A DNA stretch of 64,000 nt from Hibiscus mutabilis (taxonomy: Eukaryota; Streptophyta; Magnoliopsida; Malvales; Malvaceae): the NCBI GenBank assembly GCA_019671005.1, contig CM033725.1, positions 31,647,338 through 31,711,337 on the forward strand, in the 5' to 3' direction. The translations under genes and the position numbers were made by a program. The notes below the pieces were generated by a model, which did not search any database, was not told the origin of the DNA, and worked only from the letters and a program-made list of their open reading frames with translations. Shown in pieces: positions 59,350 through 64,000 of the stretch (its first letter is position 1; every line of letters begins with the position of its first letter).

Positions 59350-61490
59350 AGTTGGAGTTGAAGAAAACCCCTAATTTATCATAATTCACAAGCTTCCCTA
59401 AACATGATGAATAAGTATCCAAAACATGTTTGATCTCTCCAGCACCTCTTGTCATGGCCTCTCCAAACATTAGGCAATCATCTGTAAAAATGGAGATGAG
59501 TAAATAAAGGTGCATATCTATTGATGCAGACACCATGTAGATTACCTTGTTCAGAAGCCATGCGTAGAAGAGCGGAAAGCCCCTCGCTACAAATCAAAAA
59601 CATATACGGACTGGGGGGGCCTCATTGTCGTAATCCTCGGCTAGGTTGCTAATTTTGTCCCACAACACCATTGAACACAATGGATTACAATACCGAACTA
59701 ATACAATTCATAATAGTTTGCACCCAATGAACTAAAATCCCATTCGCATGAGCATCAGTTCTAAGAATTGCTATTCAACTCCATCATAGACTTTGCTCAT
59801 GTCGAGCAAAAAAGAGAAAAAGCCATATATATTCCAAAATGCTTGTTTTTCATGTGGTGGTAGAGTTCACAAGAAACTAGAACATTATCCATTGTTAATC
59901 TGTTGAGAATAAAAGCGCTTTGGGCCTTATCTATATAGTGATGAAGAACCATTTGTAGTCTTTTTGCCAACATCTTTGAAATGATTTTGTGAAGATTATT
60001 GCAAGGACTTATGGGACTGAACTCACTCATATGTTGAAGGAGTTTTGGCCTTGGGAGTCAGTACAATCCAAGTATGGTTGATATCTGAAATGTTATAAAA
60101 CCAACCAATGTAGTGATACAGAAGTCACCAGCCTCTAGGCCAACAATATGCCAAAGTTATTGGTAAAAGACGGCTCCCAACCCATCTTCACCTGAGGCCT
60201 TAAAAGGACCCATGTACTTCAGTGGAATACATCTCATCATAGGTGTAAGTTTTCAAGAGTTCAAACTTATTGCTTTGGTTATGCAAGGTGAGACTCCTTA
60301 GAGAATCTTGTCTTCACCATGTGGATTAGCATATGAGAAAAGATTTCTGAATTATGAGTTTGCAATGGAAAGTAGTTCATCCATTGTGTCGTGCAAGACC
60401 CCATCATCATCTCGTAAGGAGTCGGCATGGTTGCATTTATTGCAATAAGAAGCAAATCTGTGAAAGGATGATGTATTTTATCACCCTCCTAGAGCCAATT
60501 CGCACGTGCTCGTTGCTTCTAATATAACTCATCTTTGTTTGTCTCCAAATTAAGAGCAAGTTTTACATCGACAATGTCACCCAACAAATCATCTGATGAG
60601 TAAGCATCATTAAGATTGGTAAGGCATTTTCTCAGCTTCTTCTTGGTCAACTTTTTGCTTTTACTTATATCCTTGAACATTTTGTCTAGGCCGTGCCCAA
60701 CAACTTTAAGTTTGGAAGGGACATAACCCTAAATAAACTCCAAAAGTTTGATGACTTCAACTTCATAAGACTCTTCTAGTAGTCAAATCAACGTTTGGGC
60801 AAGTATCACCAGTAGTGGACAATGGTCCGAAAAAGAATGTACTAGGTGATCAAGTTTGTGATTCAGAAATAGACTCCACCACCCATCATTCGTTACGCCA
60901 TAGTCAAGACGTTCTTTAATATTGTTGGGTTGTGTACAACCCTTCTCCCATATAAGTCACCGAGCCGAGAAACCCAAATCCAATAGTGAACAATCAGATA
61001 ATGTTGAACGAAAGTTTCTTATCTTGTCTTTCACTGCAAAGCAAACCATCTTCTTTCTCTGATGCGAAAGCTAGCTCGTTAATTTTGCCAATTACTATCC
61101 ATGGGATGTGTGGATAATCCACCAATAAGGTGATGAAGTAGGTTCCATGAAGCCTCTCGAAATCTTTCCTCTGAAGAACCATAAGATCTCGTATAGCTCC
61201 AAGTTTTACCATCTAAATCACCATTTATAAATATATCAAGGTGTCGTGGAAAGAATGACCATGCATCTAGCTTTCCAACCAATTGAGAGGCCACCACTAC
61301 AACCATCAATATCCACATCGATTCCATTCTAAAAACCACAAAATCTTTGAACTTTTTTCATACGTAAACCCTATAGTTTAGTTTCAATCAGGAAAACCAC
61401 AAAGGGGTTGATTTCTCTCAACAAATTATAGAGGTGAAGAAAAATCCGAGATTTCCCCATACCCCTAACATTCCATCTAAATAGTTTCAT
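59350..61490 (-). pseudogene. LINE ORF2 (endonuclease and reverse transcriptase), broken
   Basis: ATG at 61490 (minus) begins MKLFRWNVRGMGKSRI, the usual start of the plant L1 apurinic-type endonuclease (MKxLxWNxRGLG). It is followed by VFLIETK and DLDGKTWSYTRSYGSS. RT motifs come later: PISPCNNLHKIISKMLAKRL, then DKAQSAFILNRLTMDNVL (60030-59850). The catalytic region reads ISIFTDDCLMFGEA (59480), with FTDD where most copies have FADD. The frame ends at KLVNYDKLGVFFNSN (about 59350). Stops and frameshifts occur throughout. Confidence 0.85.
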
Positions 61491-61879
61491 TATAACCGGC
61501 TGTTCAGATTAACCTGGCCTAACGATAGAGTAGTGGAAACCGAAGGGTGACCATCATGAGATTTAGTAGAATCTAATAAAGAAGAAACTCCAAAAATCGT
61601 AGCAAGGGTGTAGAGAAGTTTAATTCCATCTATCTACTCAATTGGATTGTCTTCCTCCACATCCCATATCAGTATCAACAATTGTAATAATTGGATAAAG
61701 AGTCAATATTGGGCTATGTGTAGGCCCAATATTTGAATATGAAGTTGACGTTGTCACCTAGACAGATTTGGATGCCATAATCGAATTTCCCATCGTTTCT
61801 TTATTAAGGAGAGATGATTGAGGAGTAACAAATTGGGTGCCTACAATCATGCTAGAAGAATCCCCTAATTGTGGGGAAT

Positions 61880-62650
61880 ATCATGAACTCTCCTTAATTA
61901 GCCATTTGCACCTTTGACTGGAAGCCCTATGAGGCGACACACGAATGTATAGATCCCATTGAAACACAAAATCCTACCTCAAATGGAGGACCCTAGCCAG
62001 ATAGAAACTCTCGTCATGCCCTAATCTATCACAAAGAAAACAAAACAATGTAAGTCTTTCATATTCAAATCGAGCATAAGCATGAACACCATTCACTAAA
62101 ACAAACTTCTTTTTTTTTTTTCATTTGACTAGCTACCGAATGTCGACTTAGACACTGATTCACATTATCTGTTTGTAATCAAGCAATAAAGCTGATTAGT
62201 CATACTCCAAAAAAGAACCGAGAAAATTCCCAAGTTGTCGTATGACTGGTTCTGACATGAAATCGTAAGGGAGATCGTGAATTAGTATCCAAAAATCCAC
62301 CCAATCCAGCTTATCATGAAAAGGGTCTTCACCCTTCTCAATCTTGTGAAGTATGAGCAAGTTGGAATTAAAGTTCCACATATCGCCCTTTTCAATCCTA
62401 TCGACATCAATTTTGTTATATAAACGAAATAAGAAACGATCATCCCCTTGATATGATATAGATACACCTCAAATAGGATGTTGAAAAATAGTAAGAGTTC
62501 TTCTCATTGACTAGAAATTGACTACACTAGAAGTGAGAAAAGTTCACATAAAACAATGTACAAAGATATTTTTAGGGGCGAAGGATCTTCCCCAAGTTGA
62601 ATGATCTCCTTAGAATCTGTGATTGAAAGATTCTCCATAGATTGATCCAT
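61880..62650 (-). pseudogene. LINE ORF1 (DUF4283-type nucleic-acid-binding), broken
   Basis: ATG at 62650 (minus) gives MDQSMENLSITDSKEII. After a frameshift, the DUF4283 domain reads DMWNFNSNLLILHKIEKGED, then WVDFWILIHDLPYDFMSE and FLGSFLEYD (62381-62196). Further along, CFLCDRLGHDESFY (about 62030) is a CCHC zinc knuckle whose last Cys is Tyr. This order is standard for plant L1 ORF1, which binds element RNA. Confidence 0.8.
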
Positions 62651-63239
62651 TACAGGAACACGAAGAGAAGATTGGAAGAGAAACTGATATAGACGTGATA
62701 AAAAGCATAACACGTTCTAATAGGCAGAGGGAAATACATGCTCATAGACAGAGAAAAAGAGAAAATCCAACTAACAAGTTCAACTTGTTTTTCTGGTTAT
62801 TTTATGAAAAAAATATTTGTTTAGCATATGATGTGATTTTATGTAATATATGTTCCTTTTTTCTTACTCTTTTGATGATGTACACAGACTTTGTAGACAA
62901 GTTGCTCAAACTCAAATATTTAACTTTTTTATTTTAAATTTTATTGCATTAGTATAAACAACATTATTTTAGTTTAGTAAAACGGAAATCAAATTAGTCA
63001 TGACAAGATATGTACGAAGTTTTCACTTGGTTTGTAGATTGTAGTAGTCTTTATGATTTAGCAAATTTTCAAGTTGAATATTATTCTCGTTGACTGTAAT
63101 TTAGACTTGGTTTGATCCATGTAGGTTGGACCTTAGGTTGGATTCTTAATTTAACCCATTACTTCTTAATTTAACCCATTACTTCTTAATTTAATAATTA
63201 TAGAAGATTTCTAAACTTGGGTTCCCAAATTCATTTCGA
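62651..63239. other. A/T-rich DNA between the two LINEs
   Basis: No gene is seen. A 20-bp unit, ACTTCTTAATTTAACCCATT, repeats about 2.5 times at 63140-63190. Confidence 0.5.
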
Positions 63240-64000
63240 GTGGAAACCCACGACTTTAGTGGTAGTATCTGGCTCTTATGGGATGACTCAATTATCGTTG
63301 ATGTTCTGCATATGTCGAATCAGTTTATTAATGGTATGATGCACTATTCTTTTTGCAATTCTTGGTTTCAGTTCACAGCTGTTATATGCTAGCCCGCATG
63401 GTCCCAAGAGAAAGCACCTATAGAGGTAGTTGGAAGCCTTAGTACCGAGTGATGACATTCCATGGGTTTTGGGGGGCGACTTTAATATTATTCTTGATGC
63501 AAAGGAGCGTACTGGTGGATCGTTACATCATGGTGGGGATAGTAGACTCTTTGCGGATTTTTTGTTCAATACTAGTTTAGCAAATCTGGGTTTTTGGGGG
63601 CATCTTTTCACTTGGTCTCGTGGGAATTTGTCCCAAAATTTGGATCGATGTCTAGTCAACTCGCGATGGGTGACTCAATTTTCGGATGCTTTTGTTTTGC
63701 ATTTGAACAAGTTTGGTTCGGATCATCGACCCCTCTTACTATATCTATTGGATGACATGTCTGCGGCACCTAACCAACCATTCTGTTATCTCGTGGCTTG
63801 GCAGGAACATCCACAATTTGAGGATTTGCTGAAAGCTATCTGGAAAGAAGGGATGACTGTATCAGACAATGTTAATTCCTTTCAGGGGAGGTGACCTCTT
63901 GGAACAAATATGTGTTGGCATGTTGGGCATAGGAAAAAACAGATTCTGGCTCATTTTTGTGGAACAGACAAATCTCTTTTGGTTTGTCACTCGGATTTTC
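63240..64000 (+). pseudogene. Second L1-type LINE, endonuclease region, plus strand
   Basis: The upstream part (63260-63430) reads in changing frames LWLLWDDSIIVDVLHMSN and QFTAVICxPHGP, matching the middle of a plant L1 endonuclease. An open stretch to 63894 then has PWVLGGDFNIILDAKERTGG, NLGFWGHLFTWSRG and FGSDHRPLLL, the C-terminal endonuclease motifs with the catalytic GDFN and SDHRP. A frameshift near 63890 is followed by TSWNKYVL, the start of the RT-connecting region, and the window ends. It is on the opposite strand to the LINE at 59350-62650, so a separate insertion. Confidence 0.85.

Larger units (their letters stand above)
59350..62650 (-). mobile_element. L1-type LINE, minus strand, 3'-truncated
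   Basis: On the minus strand lie ORF1 (from 62650), then ORF2 (from 61490) with endonuclease and reverse transcriptase, the L1 order. RNase H, 3' UTR and poly(A) are missing where the motif cluster at 59210-59345 begins. It is dead by many stops. Confidence 0.85.

Noticed and set aside
1..64000. Host rRNA, tRNA, microRNA or organellar insertions.
   Set aside because: I looked for characteristic conserved words and saw none that I could support by eye.

Overview
The window is nuclear DNA of a flowering plant. It is AT-rich, gene-poor and packed with nested, decayed transposable elements around one ordinary plant gene. A Malvaceae-type genome (cotton, cacao, durian, hibiscus group) is my best guess. 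It rests on recalled resemblance of the MAIN-like plant mobile domain protein, the DUF7745-like protein and the GTATCGATAC-rich LTRs to sequences common in that family; I made no database comparison.

Layout. 1-2345: A/T-rich DNA with a degenerate minisatellite, ending in the terminus of a minus-strand Ty3 LTR inserted in an Athila-type gag. 2346-4392: that Athila-type fragment (gag, tRNA-Asp-like primer site, LTR, minus strand). 4393-9012: 3' half of a Tekay/Del chromovirus (RNase H, integrase, LTR). 9013-18790: a second, nearly full-length chromovirus with 5' LTR, primer site, dead gag-pol and truncated 3' LTR; its integrase holds a 68-bp GT-AG insertion. 18791-28968: a minus-strand Tat/Ogre-like element (LTR, tRNA-Arg-type primer site, DUF7745-like ORF1) broken by a 4456-bp solo LTR flanked by perfect GGAAT duplications. 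28969-32451: duplicated remnants of a plant-transposon-protein gene followed by a SIRE-like LTR. 32937-36625: a second Athila-type gag-protease with its LTR, again abutting a chromovirus integrase remnant (36626-36940). 37243-39225: three palindromic non-autonomous elements.

40134-49420 is a complete, decayed Mutator-like element. It has terminal inverted repeats of about 565 bp, flanking 9-bp direct repeats matching at 8 of 9 positions, a minus-strand plant mobile domain (MAIN-like) pseudogene with five exons, and a divergent plus-strand MuDR-type transposase pseudogene. About 19 copies of a short palindrome built on GAACTCGC...GCGAGTTC lie in the terminal repeats, the central intergenic region and the 3' region, but not in the coding parts.

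49421-53400 is intergenic with dispersed repeats. 54034-56379 is the only gene that looks functional: a two-exon AGC VIII (D6PK-like) protein kinase, expected to phosphorylate PIN auxin exporters at the plasma membrane. Beyond it lie a palindromic dispersed repeat, a minus-strand L1-type LINE (59350-62650) and the endonuclease region of a second LINE on the plus strand running off the right edge.

The mobile genes do not form one system. They are independent insertions, several nested, so relative ages can be read: the Athila-type DNA broke chromovirus 1, chromovirus 2 landed next to or in its LTR, and the solo LTR landed in the Tat ORF1. The most unusual signals are the iterated MULE palindrome, the DUF7745-like protein in the ORF1 position of a Tat/Ogre-type element, the intron-like insertion in the chromovirus integrase, and the GTATCGATAC motif shared by unrelated LTR families.
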